Origin: Rhodamnia argentea
Taxonomy: Eukaryota; Streptophyta; Magnoliopsida; Myrtales; Myrtaceae
Assembly: GCF_020921035.1 (NCBI RefSeq)
Contig: NC_063152.1
Coordinates: forward strand, 29,077,903 to 29,141,902
Reading direction: 5' to 3'
DNA: 64,000 nucleotides
The position numbers and the translations under genes were made by a program. Of the stretch, positions 38,211 to 49,010 are shown one piece after another (within the stretch, counting starts at the first letter, position 1; every line of letters starts with the position of its first letter). The notes beneath the pieces were generated by a model. That model did not search any database. It was given only the letters and a program-made list of their open reading frames with translations, and was not told the DNA's origin.

Positions 38211-38879
38211 GATTTTTTTTTTTTGATAATTTTTCCCCGTAATTGACTGATATCAAAAGTTATGATTCTTTCCAAGGGATACAATACTTTTGGTGCCAAG
38301 GCATTTCTCAATAATTGGGGTGATGGGGATGTCCCGAGTGGGGGGCCATCAAAGTTCAAAAACTTTACTGATAAAAAAAAAAAAAAAATCCAGGCTTCAG
38401 GAGGAAACTCTCTCCCAAAAAGGGGAGATTGAGCGGAAGACTTGGCATAATATTCCCCTGAAAATCACATGACATTGAATACTTTAAAGAAGCAAGAAGA
38501 ATGGGGGATGCTAAACGAACCTTTATCCCATTATAAAACAAGAGATTTGATCAACAGCACTTAAAAGTAGCAAGTGACTCAGGTTTTTCTTATTTGGTGT
38601 TCCCTTTTCAAAAGAGAGAGAGAGAGAGAGAGAGAGATTAGCTCCATAGGTATAAGATCCTGTTCTTGGATGGATACGTGATAATCAAAAAAGATGAAAC
38701 ATATTGAATCTTTTTTCTCTTCTTTGAGGACTAATCAGCACGAGATATCGTGTTCTAGTCACCCGACAAATCTAGGGTTAAGACAAATGTGCTGATTATG
38801 ACAAGAACCCATTAACCTAATTCTTGTGTTTCATGAGTTTTTTCTTTTCTTTTTTTTTTTGTTAAACACGAGGTATAGA

Positions 38880-39110
38880 CTATATAAATTGCAGTCTAAA
38901 ATCTATAATCCCAACTTTATCACTAAACAAAACATGGGATAGTTCTCCAGGAGGCTGCAAGTAGAACGTAGTAGTCAATCGTTTTGTTATGCTAATATTG
39001 GCAAGCATATCCGCGGATAAACCATCTTGGTGTGCATACGGTGATGATCTCTCCCTACTTCCTTGGGGAGTCGTAGCATGGCACGAATTCAAAAAGAGAG
39101 AAGAAGCCAA
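38880..39110 (-). pseudogene. Possible non-LTR retrotransposon RNase H tail
   Basis: The minus-strand frame contains DGLSADMLANISITKR, then FYLQPPGELSHVLFSDKVG. This resembles the C-terminus of plant LINE-encoded RNase H domains, where an A-D-x-L-A helix is followed by a 'PP...L..D..G' tail. Only this short part is visible, without reverse transcriptase next to it. It is either a decayed element or a chance likeness. Confidence 0.35.
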
Positions 39111-39913
39111 TAAATCATCTTCCTACCATTTTGTAGGGGGGAACGGCACAATTCAAAAGGAGAATAATCACACTCACTTTCTCAACTTACGAATTGCTAG
39201 TTATAAGCCCTTTGTTTTTGCTTAACCGAGTTGGTCATTTGCCTTTAAGTGATGAAGTTTGATTGATTTAACTTGCTTAAAGTCTACAAAATTCAGAAAT
39301 AACCCCTGGCTTCGAAGAGAGAACCGAACCGTACCTAAGTACGTTCATGAAACAAGAAGCAGAAAACAGAGAGTCCTAGCCGAGGAGCAAGCTATAATTG
39401 TACGAGATAAGTCCTAACGTCTTCACGGGAATAAGGTAAGTACATGACATTGGATATGTTTTCACAGATGTCCTAAAGCATCTCCTATCTATTAGGCGTA
39501 GGGTTCTTTCGGCATGGGCCTGTTTAGGAGAATCTTGGTCCTTTGGGCTTTACTCTTGTCGAACCTTGGACTAGCCCCCTCCCAAATTGACCCACATCTT
39601 GGTCTCGACTTCAGCCTTCGCCGAACGTAAAGTGGCAAGTCCGAATTGAACAATGATCTCGTACGTCGTTTTCCCAGCAAAGACACGACAAAGGGACCCG
39701 TTTTATTTCAGACATCAAAAAGTTCGAAAGAAAAAAGGCGGGGAATCATAAGAATTTACACCAAAGAAAATTAAGACCCTCATGAACCGCCATTACAACG
39801 AAGGGATGGAGGAAAAAGAAAACGGAGGAACAGGATATAAGCTTTGCTGTGTCTGAGGCGCCATTTGGGTCTCGAAAATGTGTTCGTCAGCGATACAAGG
39901 GAAATTCCAGAGT

Positions 39914-42068
39914 TCATTTTTGCAGCATCCACTGCATTATGTCCTCCCGCAAAACTCCACCGTATTGACCACGAGCAAAATACAATCTTGGCAGTTCGGG
40001 CCCATAGGTACTCACGTGCCTGTACTGCGTGATTCGACTGGTGGGTTTCGCCGACTGCAGCATCATTGTGATGGTAGGAAAAGGCTTCGGCCATGTGTTC
40101 CTTAACGACGCAAACATGCGCCTACCAGATTCTGCATTTTTGGACGAGCTGTATGTCCTGGGGTCTTTCCACTGTGAAGTGCCTTTGATCTGCTTTGTCA
40201 TATTCATGCCGGTGCTTGAATTGCTAGGGCTTCCCCCTGAGGAAGAACCGCGAATTTGGGCCGAAGGTTTCATCCGGTCCAGACAACGTAGAATCCTGTT
40301 GCCGAGGTTCCGACCGACTTCAATGTCTCTGTCTTGTATGCTCTTGTGAACCTTCAGCGCTGCATCAAATATGGCACGAGTTCGTCTGTTGAAGTGAAAG
40401 ATGGAGACCGATGAGAATGGACGAATAGATCTTATCAGAAAACTTCAACAAACGAGTACCCAATAAAATTTTCACCGACCGCTAAGGGAGTTATGCAGTT
40501 TATTGTTTTCATAGCAGTTGCTCTTATGAGGTACAAAAATAGGTTATCACCAAGACACCACCGATAAGAATGCACTTCATGACACCAAACAATGCAGCTG
40601 AGAACCTTCTTGAGATTTCCAGCTTCAAGTCCAACATCTAGGGTTCTAGCTAACCACACAATTTATTTATGAAGTTCATAGACATGTGGAAGTAAATATG
40701 ATAATGTAGAGGCTCACAGTATACCAAAGACCAACAAATCTAAGAAGTTCCATCAAAAGTATTAGGAGAAGCTATGACGCCATGAACTGGAAGATTGCCA
40801 GAAAAGTGAACTGACCCAATCGAATTCGAGGGAAACATTCATCAAATGGATTCATGCGGCCCAGCGACATAAATGTGCTTCTATGTAACCAAAGAAAAAA
40901 GCACTTGTTGGCAATCATATCGACTTATATACTGTCCCATTTTGCACATTGAGTATAGAGACTATCATATATCAAGAGCCCATTGTGATGCGATCTACGA
41001 TAGATAAAATAAAGCATAATTCTATGTTCTCATTGTAAGGTGCTATAACTCCCAACTAAAATCGACCATCAGCCCTAGCAATGGAGTTAATCTCTCTATT
41101 TGGGGTGCAATCAAGCCCGGTTAAATCTACAACGTTCTGGATTCGTACATGACTCGAAACCAAGGCCTAATACTTGACTACGAGTGCTTTAAGCTCAAGA
41201 TCAAGCTAGACCCAATGGAGTACTTGACATGCTTGAACCTGACTCTATTACCGAATCTATTCTATAAGCTTGAGCAAATCTAAAAACTGTGGTTGCAATA
41301 AAAATCGATCGACCACAGCTGAAATGGACAGTAAATTACCTAAAGTTGAAAAGGATCAAGCCAAAACTCAAGTAGACAGAATAGCGTGTTCAAGTGCATT
41401 GAGAGTAGCTTGACTAATTTGCGCCTACACTCTAGACTCCTGTAAGTAGAACCTGAATAAATCACATTGTAAATGGAAACCCATCCTTCAACGACATATA
41501 TCAGGGTGACAAAACATCCCTCCGTACACCTGCACATCATCGTCGTCGTCATCATTATCTTCGTCCTGGCGTGAAATACGGGCTCTGAATAGCCAAAAAA
41601 CGAAAATGGCTAATGCATAGCACATCGCAAGGCGCCCAAAAATCTCTGGTTGCGTCCAGCTAAATGACTCCACTTGACGTAACACAATTCCAATCGAAGA
41701 AGGACGACAGTAATAGATCACAGCAAGCGGCCCGAAAAATAGCTCCCAATGACGAAAAGATCACTCATAGGAGAGGAGCTTCAGATCCTTTTCCGAGGCA
41801 ACAAGCCGATCACGGGCCAAGCGAAAAAGAAATCTGAACAACTTCGACTCGCGCGCTACGTCCAGACACCGAATCCCGACTCGGGACACATAATGAGGGA
41901 AGCTGATCAAACCATTCGAGAGAGAGGGGGAAGTTACCGTTGGGCGAACTGACGGATCTTGGGGTGCTTGGGGCCGATCAACCTGCGCTGAATCCTCAGA
42001 GCGAGCTTGTAGGTTCGCTTCAGCCCCAGGAAGTAGGCCGTCGCCAACGTGATCTCCCATAGAACCAT
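39914..42068 (-). CDS. Conserved plant protein of unknown function, 200 residues
   Basis: Two exons: 41938-42068 and 39914-40385, joined CG|A in frame across a 1552-bp GT-AG intron. The CDS is 603 nt. The N-terminus MVLWEITLATAYFLGLKRTY is hydrophobic and then basic (LALRIQRRLIGPKHPKIRQF), like a membrane anchor or mitochondrial signal. Exon 2 starts RTRAIFDAALKVHKSIQDRD and continues RNLGNRILRCLDRMKPSAQIR. A Ser/Gly-rich linker follows, and the protein ends GVLREDIMQWMLQK. I recognise the N-terminal and exon 2 start sequences as belonging to a small plant-specific family, but I know of no assigned role. The ATG at 42068 is chosen because the longer frame starting at 42296 lacks family-like sequence. 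It faces away from the gene at 42903, with 834 bp between the two starts. Confidence 0.8.
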
Positions 42069-42902
42069 CTCCTCCGCGCCGCCGTCTCGATCTCGACTCC
42101 TCTTTCCTTCTCCGTGCTCTCGGTCACTGGCGACGGAAGAAGGGTGGGAGAGAATATTCGAGACCTGTCGTTTTGAGCAAGCAAAGGGGAAAAGGAGGTG
42201 AAGGGAGAGATATGCGAATGTCGAGAGCCGCCAAGTGATTTCGATTGCAGTGACGCTTTCGCGCTTATGCTCGCCGGGGGCCGCCCGCCGATTCATCTGG
42301 AATAATCTGGGCCGTCCGTTTGAGATGGGCCTCCCAAGCCCACCACCAGCACTTGGAGAGGTCGAGTTGGGCCTGTTGGGCCTGCACCTCCAAGCCTGCG
42401 CGCTTGTCTTTGGGCTGGGCCGGGGAACCGCAAACGGTGATCGACGGGCTACGTGTCCGTCTCAAATGCGAATTCGGCACGTACGATCTCAAACAAAGCC
42501 CAAATTGGCACGTCCAATAGTGAGACTCATCGCTCGCAGGGGGCTTGGTTGCAATCTGGACTAAGGACCGATCAAGTAATTGCCCCCACGGGTGCAGCGC
42601 CGTCGGCGGCGCTCCTCCGACTCTCTATCCATGCGACATAAATAATTATTTTTAAGCGGTATAAATAATTATTTTTATTTGACAAAAAAACGATTATTTA
42701 TAATAAAAAAAAAATTTTCTAAATCGCTACGAACGCACCCTCCGAATAATTTCTACAAAAAGGAACTGTTGAGGGAATATAAGGTTTATTTTAATAATGT
42801 TAAGGAAAATTAAGTTAAAAGCAAAAAGGCCCAAAAGGCAAGCCACATATCTCTCTGTCTCTCTGTCTGTCTCCCTCGTCTAGCTCTCACACTCACTGAA
42901 AC

Positions 42903-43641
42903 ATGCAGCGACAGTCTCTGGGCTCCCCAGTCTCGAAGCTCCACAGCCATGGCGCTTCCTCCGCACTATCTTCATCAGCCAAAGACGACGCCCTCATCGT
43001 AGATGACTCCTCCTCCTCCTCCTCCTCTTCCGCCTCCAAGCGGAGAGACTCCTTCCTCTCGTCCGCTTCGCTCCTCCCTCGCTGCGATGAAGACAAGTCC
43101 TCCAGACCTCACCGCCTATCGCTCGCCACCTCCTCATCCTCTTCATCTTCCTCTTCTTCTGCTCTGTCGCCTCGTAAACGGGAGAAGCTCATCCACCTCA
43201 TACCGCTCCTCACTCTCGTCTGCTTCCTCGTCCTCTACCTCTGCTCTCACAGTCCCTCTCAGACCGGTAATTCATCGCGTGTTCCGGTTCCTCCTTTATC
43301 TTGAATCGCCGGTTGCCGAAATGATTTTCTGTGCTTTCTCGTTTCAGATCTGGCTCAGTTCAGTGGGTTCAAGCAGCCGGCGAAGCAAATAGGTACAGTG
43401 CAGAGGCGTTTGGAGCCAGCCGATTGAGCGCCATTTCCCTTTTTTTTTTTTTTTTTTCTCTGCTCCAATTTGATGTGGTTTCTGTTATTCTCATCTGTGA
43501 ATGATTTCAGTTACTGCCGACATTGACGAGATCGGCCGGTTCAGCGAGGCTCGCAGGGGCGACGCACTAGCGATTCGGAGCCTGAGGAGCTTGCGAGAGC
43601 AGAAACCTCGCGTCGTTCACCGGAAATTCGCCGATTTCTAG
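42903..43641 (+). CDS. Small Ser-rich single-span membrane protein, conserved in plants, function unknown
   Basis: Three exons: 42903-43266, 43348-43392 and 43511-43641, GT-AG, total 540 nt (179 residues). Residues 1-90 are Ser-rich and low in complexity, with two poly-Ser runs from (TCC)n DNA (about 36-44 and 77-87). A basic RKREK motif (91-95) precedes one hydrophobic span (about 97-114, LIHLIPLLTLVCFLVLYLCS). The tail contains DLAQFSGFKQPAK, then DALAIRSLRSLREQ, and ends VVHRKFADF. The 'RK-TM...DLAQF-GF...LAIR-LR-L...HRK-ADF' layout is one I associate with a small plant family. The positive-inside rule suggests a cytosolic N-terminus. A CT-rich leader (about 42850-42890) precedes the ATG. 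Confidence 0.85.
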
Positions 43642-43975
43642 GGCCCCCGGTCCTCCCAGCATCGTCGTTCTCCTTCTCCGGTTCCGTTCTCGGCTCCATC
43701 ATCAGCATCATCATCATCATCATTATCTATTTTTCCATGTTTATACGATAAATCTCGCCGTGATTCTCTATATGTTTGTTCGTACGCCAGGATTTATTAC
43801 TGCCTTCCATTTTTGTACATTCAATTTCCATTTCAATGTTCATCAGCCACCGCTCCTTATTGAGTTCTCTGAACCGCATCCCGTTACGGGAATATCATGA
43901 TTCGGTACGATCTTTGGTGGAGTTTACACTGTAATTGCGGATGTAGAACTTGAAGAAGAAGCCTATGGAAATTAG

Positions 43976-44009
<34 letters not shown>

Positions 44010-46049
44010 GAGGGAGAGAGGGGGGGTTTGACTAGATTACGCCCTGGTGTGGGAGGCGCAAGTTAGAATGGGACGATGAGCATATAATCGGTTGGTTGGA
44101 GTCCAGCTGGACTGTCCTGACCGTTACTTGATTCTTTTGCTATTTAAATATCGCCAGCTGGAAAAGTGTCTGCTTCTTCACTCCTTCCCAAGCACCACCA
44201 TTCACTATTTCGTCAATTTTGGTTCTTTTTTTTTTCTTTTTCTTTTTCTTGTCCCCTTTTTTTCTTTATGATTTTTTTTTGTGCTTTTTATTCTCATTGG
44301 CTATTTGGTATTTTCCGGAGCTGATTTGGGAACCCAGATTTCCGGGTTCGGTTTCGGATCTTGTGAAGAGGAAAGGTAGATGATCTTGGCAAGTATACGG
44401 TGTAGTTTTTCGAAAGCAAATCTCTGCGTTTTCAGGCACTTGCTCTCGCTAGCGCATTCGACGGTGCGTAGGTGAATCTTGGAAAAGCAATGATTCTTTT
44501 TTGTAAAAAACGAAAAAAGGGAGACGAAGAACAGAAAATCGCTTGCCTTTTGCACTAGGTAAGCAATGATGAAAGCAGGTAAAAGTCTACGTGAACAGAT
44601 TTTGATCGGCTTTTAACATCTGCGAAAGCCTTAAAATTTATCGTGAGGGTACAATCAAGCTCTAAAATTTTCAAAAAATGCAATCGAATTCGAAAACTTG
44701 TCACGAGAGTGCCATCCAATCATAAATTTGTTAAAAAGTGTAATCAATAGGAGGATTTGATCTCATCAATTTAATAATTTTTAAGATTTATATTGCATTT
44801 TTTAAAAAATTTTAAGATTTAATTGCATTTTTCGAAAGGTTTAGGACTCGGTTGCACTTTAGCAATAAGTTTTAGGACTTTCAAAGTATTTATTCCTTTG
44901 CGAGAGATAATTGCACCATTAGCAAGATCGAAAATTGATTTACCCCGTGTGAATTTCGGACAACGGTTTACCTTTTTGTTCTGTTTGGTTTAATATGTTA
45001 CGTGTCTGAAATTTTATGTGATTTTTTTTTTTTTTGTGGTCGAAAAATTTTATGTAAATGGCTTAGTGAAAGATTGACCATCTAACGTGGAGATTCTGAA
45101 TTTATGGGAATTTATGTTTTGTATCTGTTCTCGTTCGATCGATGGAGGTTGACTTAATTAAGAGGCTGACGTGGCCGCACATCCGTGGATACTGGGTGGC
45201 ACGGGGGAGCCGTGCACCGAAAACTGTCGGTGGGTCACGGAAGCCTCTCCTCGAGCGGACGCTCTCCATCGTGCCGTGCCCTTGGCTTTGTTCTATTTGA
45301 CATTTGTGACGAAGGAATCGTCTTCTTTTACTCACGCAAACCTTGACGTCTTCTTTGTTGTTTGCTTTAGTTTGAAATTTTGATAAATTAAGGTGCTCCT
45401 AAATTAGTCCGACAGGTACTTCCTTTCATTAGTAATTAACATTTAGATGCGATTGTTTCGTTTACAACTTCATTTTAATAATAAAAAAAAGATTTTTCTC
45501 GTAAATCATTTAGTGATTTTCTTTTTTTTATAAAATGACAAGTCGTTTTTTCTCCCTCTAAACTTATTATTTTCTATTCATGAAAAACTTTTCTCGTGAA
45601 TCGACTAATTTTCCGAACCTAAAAGTGAGATTTTTTTTTTTTAATCCAAAGGTGAAAATGGATTGGAATGCTATTAATTTGCGGGGGCACGTGGATGGGC
45701 CCAAAACCTATTCTATGCAACGATGCTGGAGGGAGCAATGGCGTAAACGCAAAGTCCGAAGTTGACATTTTCATAGAGAGAGAAGATTGGAAAGCTATTG
45801 ACTTGTGAATTGATCTGAAGTGCACAATTGTCAGAATGAGTCTTGGCATGTAATTTCTCTTACGAACAAGAAGAAGAGGAACCGAAAAAGAGGGGATTGC
45901 TTCTGATGCAAGGGGAATCGAATCGGCTATGATAATTGGACATGGCGTTGTATTAGCTCGGGGTCTTCTCGGGACCACCACACCACGCGTGGGGGAGTCT
46001 TGATTCCGTGTTTGCCCATTTCCATTACTTTTTGAAAGGCTGATCAATT
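43642..46049. other. Intergenic region, no gene seen
   Basis: It starts with the 3' UTR of the preceding gene, then a (GA)n run (about 43979-44007). An inverted-repeat segment with AAAATTTTCAAAAAATGCAA against GCATTTTTTAAAAAATTTTA lies at about 44620-44900. A partial copy of the MITE-like family of 33075 lies at about 45440-45600. ORFs at 45102-45383 and 45619-46047 show no recognisable domain. Confidence 0.5.
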
Positions 46050-46660
46050 TCCAGTCCGGTCCAGTCTGAACTCATCCAAGAATTGAAAATCGAATCAGGA
46101 GGACCAGTTTTTAGTTTCTGAAACTGAAAACCGGACCACTTGATCTTGAAAAGGACCGAGCCGGATCGATCGGTTTCCCGGCGGTTGAATAAAGCCGGTG
46201 GATGCCAAGCTCGTCGGTCAAGTCAACAAAGAAGTAGGAGAGGATTGCCACAGGAGGGTTTGGGGTGGGAGCCGAACCACCAGGCGAGGGGCAGGTGGGG
46301 GACGATGGAGGGGTGGGCGGAGAGGAGAGGGTTGAGGAGGGGGAGGTTCTTGAGAGTGACCAACACGTTGAGGATGAGTCCGGAGAGGGAGAAATGGTGG
46401 GCGATGTCTTGGTGCGAAAGCATGTGGCCCTGCGTTGGGTAGGGGAATAGCACGTGTGGAGGTGGAGACTCCATGGAGATGACCAAGAAGAAGAGAAGGA
46501 GAGATGTTTGTTTTAATTTCTCTATGAAAATTGGCCCGATTTGATTCCCGCTATGGAATCAGGAACGGAACTGCTAGGGTCTTAGTTCTAATTTTATGGA
46601 ATCGGACCGGTGCCCTAGCGAACCGCTCGAAAACCGGACGATTCTCGATTCGGGTGGTTC
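46050..46660. repeat. GGACCGG-rich repeat enclosing a glycosyltransferase fragment
   Basis: The left flank (CCAGTCCGGTCCAGTCTGAA, then AAACCGGACCACTTGATC) and right flank (GGAATCGGACCGGTGCCCTA, then CGAAAACCGGACGATTCTCG) share words with each other and with the repeat at 2866-3290. The UGT-like fragment sits between them, so this looks like one element with captured host DNA. Terminal repeats and target duplications were not resolved. Confidence 0.4.
46170..46486 (-). pseudogene. UDP-glycosyltransferase (UGT89-type) N-terminal fragment, frameshifted
   Basis: The frame from 46486 to 46223 encodes PHVLFPYPTQGHMLSHQDIA, then LVTLKNLPLLNPLLSAHPSI. This is the start of plant family-1 glycosyltransferases; the 'PYPAQGHMLP' and 'NLPLLNPLLS-HPS' words point to group UGT89. 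After WWFGSHPKP the family sequence moves to the next frame (PPVAILSYFFVD, then LTDELGIHRLYSTAG) down to about 46170, so a frameshift is present. The acceptor-binding middle and the C-terminal PSPG box are absent. A segment expected between HPSI and the WFGSHPKP motif is shortened. It cannot encode an enzyme. Confidence 0.8.
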
Positions 46661-46764
46661 TCGTTGCACTCTCTTAATTAATTTGTTCATCAATCTTGTG
46701 ATTTCGATTCTTTTCTTTCGGGGCCGAACCTTTGTGCCCATTGCTGGAGATATATAACGGGGAA

Positions 46765-47040
46765 AATCATCTGACGGGTCCTAAGTTTATTTCGCGGAGG
46801 CTAAAACAGTCACAAAATTTTTATAATTGATCAATTCAATCATAAACCTTTTGCGTGGATATAATGCTTTCGGTTAATTTTCGCTTGAAATCGCTGAAGT
46901 GATCAATCATCCTACGTGGCACGCCGCCATGTCAATTATTTATGGCGAAAATTGATCGGAATGATTACAATGGAACTTTCACGCAAACATTAAAAGTTAA
47001 ATTGATAAAATTAACTAGTTTAGGATCGAATCGCGAATTA
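46765..47040. repeat. Short fold-back element, 'CTACGTGGCACG' group
   Basis: It contains TCAATCATAAACCTTTTGCG and CATCCTACGTGGCACGCCGC on the left, and a weaker inverse set (GGCGAAAATTGATCGGAATG, then ACATTAAAAGTTAAATTGAT) on the right. It is shorter than the other members because the GC-rich core is missing. Confidence 0.45.
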
Positions 47041-47540
47041 AGTTATGACTAATTAAATTATATATATCTGTGCGGGCGCGTGCGTAAATATATGCATGTA
47101 TGGCTTTGGGTTCGTGTAGGATACTTTGCTTGTAGTACTCAGAAATTTCATTATTTAATTTAAAGCTCTAATGATTGAAGGCCACCGCCGTCATCATCAT
47201 CGATTATTGTTCTTATCATCATCAACCCCAAACCGACACGTTATCTTCTTTCCCTTTCTTTTTCTCAATGAATTCCGTATGCTGGAGCTCTCCATCGAGT
47301 TCTGGTTCGGATTGGGTCTAACTTCGTGCTTATCTTTCATTGGATTAAGTAGATCTTCAATCCCTTTTCAAGTTTTTGGGTATTTTATGCAGTTTGATCA
47401 TCGTACTTTCATTTTGTTCAATCCTATGTCCTCCAACAATTAAGTCATCCAACTCTCTCGGTTCGATTCCTACGATCAAATCGTTTAGTTAACCCTGAAT
47501 TGTCAATTAAATCACACGCAAAAAAATAAAAAAAGGAAAA

Positions 47541-47925
47541 ATGAGACAAATGATCCCTAGATTTTAGCCCAACGTGTAATGTGATCCATGAACTTTTAAT
47601 TTGACTAATATGATCTATGAACTTTAGCTCAATGTCCTATGTGATTCCCGGACTTTCAATTTGTTTAATATGGTCCCCGAACTTTTGGAACAAGTTCATC
47701 TTAGCCTCTAAATTATAAGAAAATGTCTAATGCCATCCCTAAATTCGAATTAATGGAAAGACTACATTGAATATCTTTTAATAATTTAAGGACAAAGTTG
47801 CACATATTCCAAAAGGTCAAATGAAAATTTTAATTCAATGATCATATTGATCAAATTAAAAATTCATGAATCACATTGCATGTTAGGTCAAAGTTTAAGG
47901 ACCATTCGTATGATTATCTAAAAAA
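47541..47925. repeat. Fold-back element, 'TAATGTGATCCATGAACTTT' family
   Basis: The left arm (ATGATCCCTAGATTTTAGCC, GTAATGTGATCCATGAACTT, TTTGACTAATATGATC) is matched in inverse order on the right (GATCATATTGATCAAATTAA, AAATTCATGAATCACATTGC, GTCAAAGTTTAAGGACCATT). The left arm is itself partly tandemly repeated. It is non-coding. Confidence 0.7.
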
Positions 47926-48324
47926 AAAAAGAAACCAATAATTACAGTGGGTAAATAAGACACTTTATTTCTTTCGGCAAAAAATAAAAATAAAACGCTT
48001 TATTTCTGACAAAAAAAAAGACACTTTATTAAATAAATAAGAAAGTTTAGATGATTTAATTACATAAAACAAAACTTAGGAAACTTGATTGTGCAAAAGA
48101 AACGTGAAAAATTCAAATCTCAGAAATTTTAGAACCCCGAAGACATAATCTGTATTTTTCCCTTTTATCCTTCTTTTGGTCACGAGTGATTGTCTCGCAA
48201 ACCCACCAACAATTTGGTGGGCGTCATCAAAGGCTTGTACTTTAGATGGCATGGGGACGCAAATCCCTTACTTTCTTTCCTCTTGACCCTCTACAATTAG
48301 GCGCGTAAATGATGCGGGCCGGAA

Positions 48325-49010
48325 AAGTATCAAAAAAGTCATAATTTTTTTGCATTAACATCAATTCAGTATTAAATCTTGTAATTAGACCAATTTAATC
48401 TCAAATCTTCTTTCAAAGACTTCGTACAGTTAACGAATAGATAGATGCTGAACTTCTCCCCTATGTTTATCATAAAAAAAGCGCGGGGAGGTTTTGAAGA
48501 TTTGCCAATGTAGAATTTTGGTTGGAAATTGTCCACATGGACACTGCTAATTCTACAAGGCATAGGCGACATTGATGTGGCCAAATTTTTTTTTAAATTA
48601 ATTTTGTTTTTAAAAAAAAAACTTTTTTTTATAAGAAAATGAACTTTTTTTTTTACCATTTTTGTATTTTTCCTTTTTTTTCTTTCTTTTTTTTTCCCCG
48701 ACTGTGGGTTGGCAAAGAGAGCCGGCGGCCCTCGCCTAGATCCAAGCAAGGGCCACGACGCTCTCGCTTGGCGATGGTTGGCTGGCGACCTCGCCGACCA
48801 GAGGTGTTAAAATACAAAAGAAAATACAAAAATAATGCTGAAAAAAATCAGAAAAATGTTTTATATTTGAGAAAAAATATTAAAAGTTGTAACATTTGCC
48901 CACACAAGCGCCGTCGTGCCACGTAGGAGAATCGACATCCATATTAGCAATTTTCCGGTCAAAATTAGCTTGATGGACTACATTAACAAATCATCAAAAG
49001 GTTTAGGACT
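48325..49010. repeat. Fold-back element of the 'CTACGTGGCACGG' group, longest copy
   Basis: The left arm has TTGTCCACATGGACACTGCT and ACAAGGCATAGGCGACATTG; the right arm has CCGTCGTGCCACGTAGGAGA and ATCGACATCCATATTAGCAA. The GC-rich core (GGCAAAGAGAGCCGGCGGCC, GCTTGGCGATGGTTGGCTGG) lies between. Outer arms show 'AAAAAGTCATAATTT' on the left and 'AAAAGGTTTAGGACT' on the right. Confidence 0.55.

Larger units (their letters stand above)
28618..39913. other. KAN2 upstream region and gene-poor repeat block
   Basis: About 11.3 kb without a supported gene. The first ~450 bp next to KAN2 contains GA runs (about 28917-28940, 29000-29040) and a poly-T tract at 29047-29067, probably leader and promoter. 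The rest contains the repeats listed separately, a family of 'GGTTCCAGGTTTCAAG' words (about 34600-35240) with a tandem CATGCTCCGCCCTAA at 35221-35253, and an unassigned TATAAATTCAC region (about 31670-31800) that could be an old LTR. Confidence 0.5.

Noticed and set aside
41934..42296. Longer N-terminus (start at 42296) for the 200-residue protein
   Set aside because: The extra 76 residues have leader-like composition, and the recognisable family sequence begins at the ATG at 42068.
42903..43392. Alternative frame with poly-Pro (43003-43392)
   Set aside because: It is a shadow of the (TCC)n-encoded poly-Ser region; the Ser frame continues through two introns to a conserved C-terminus.
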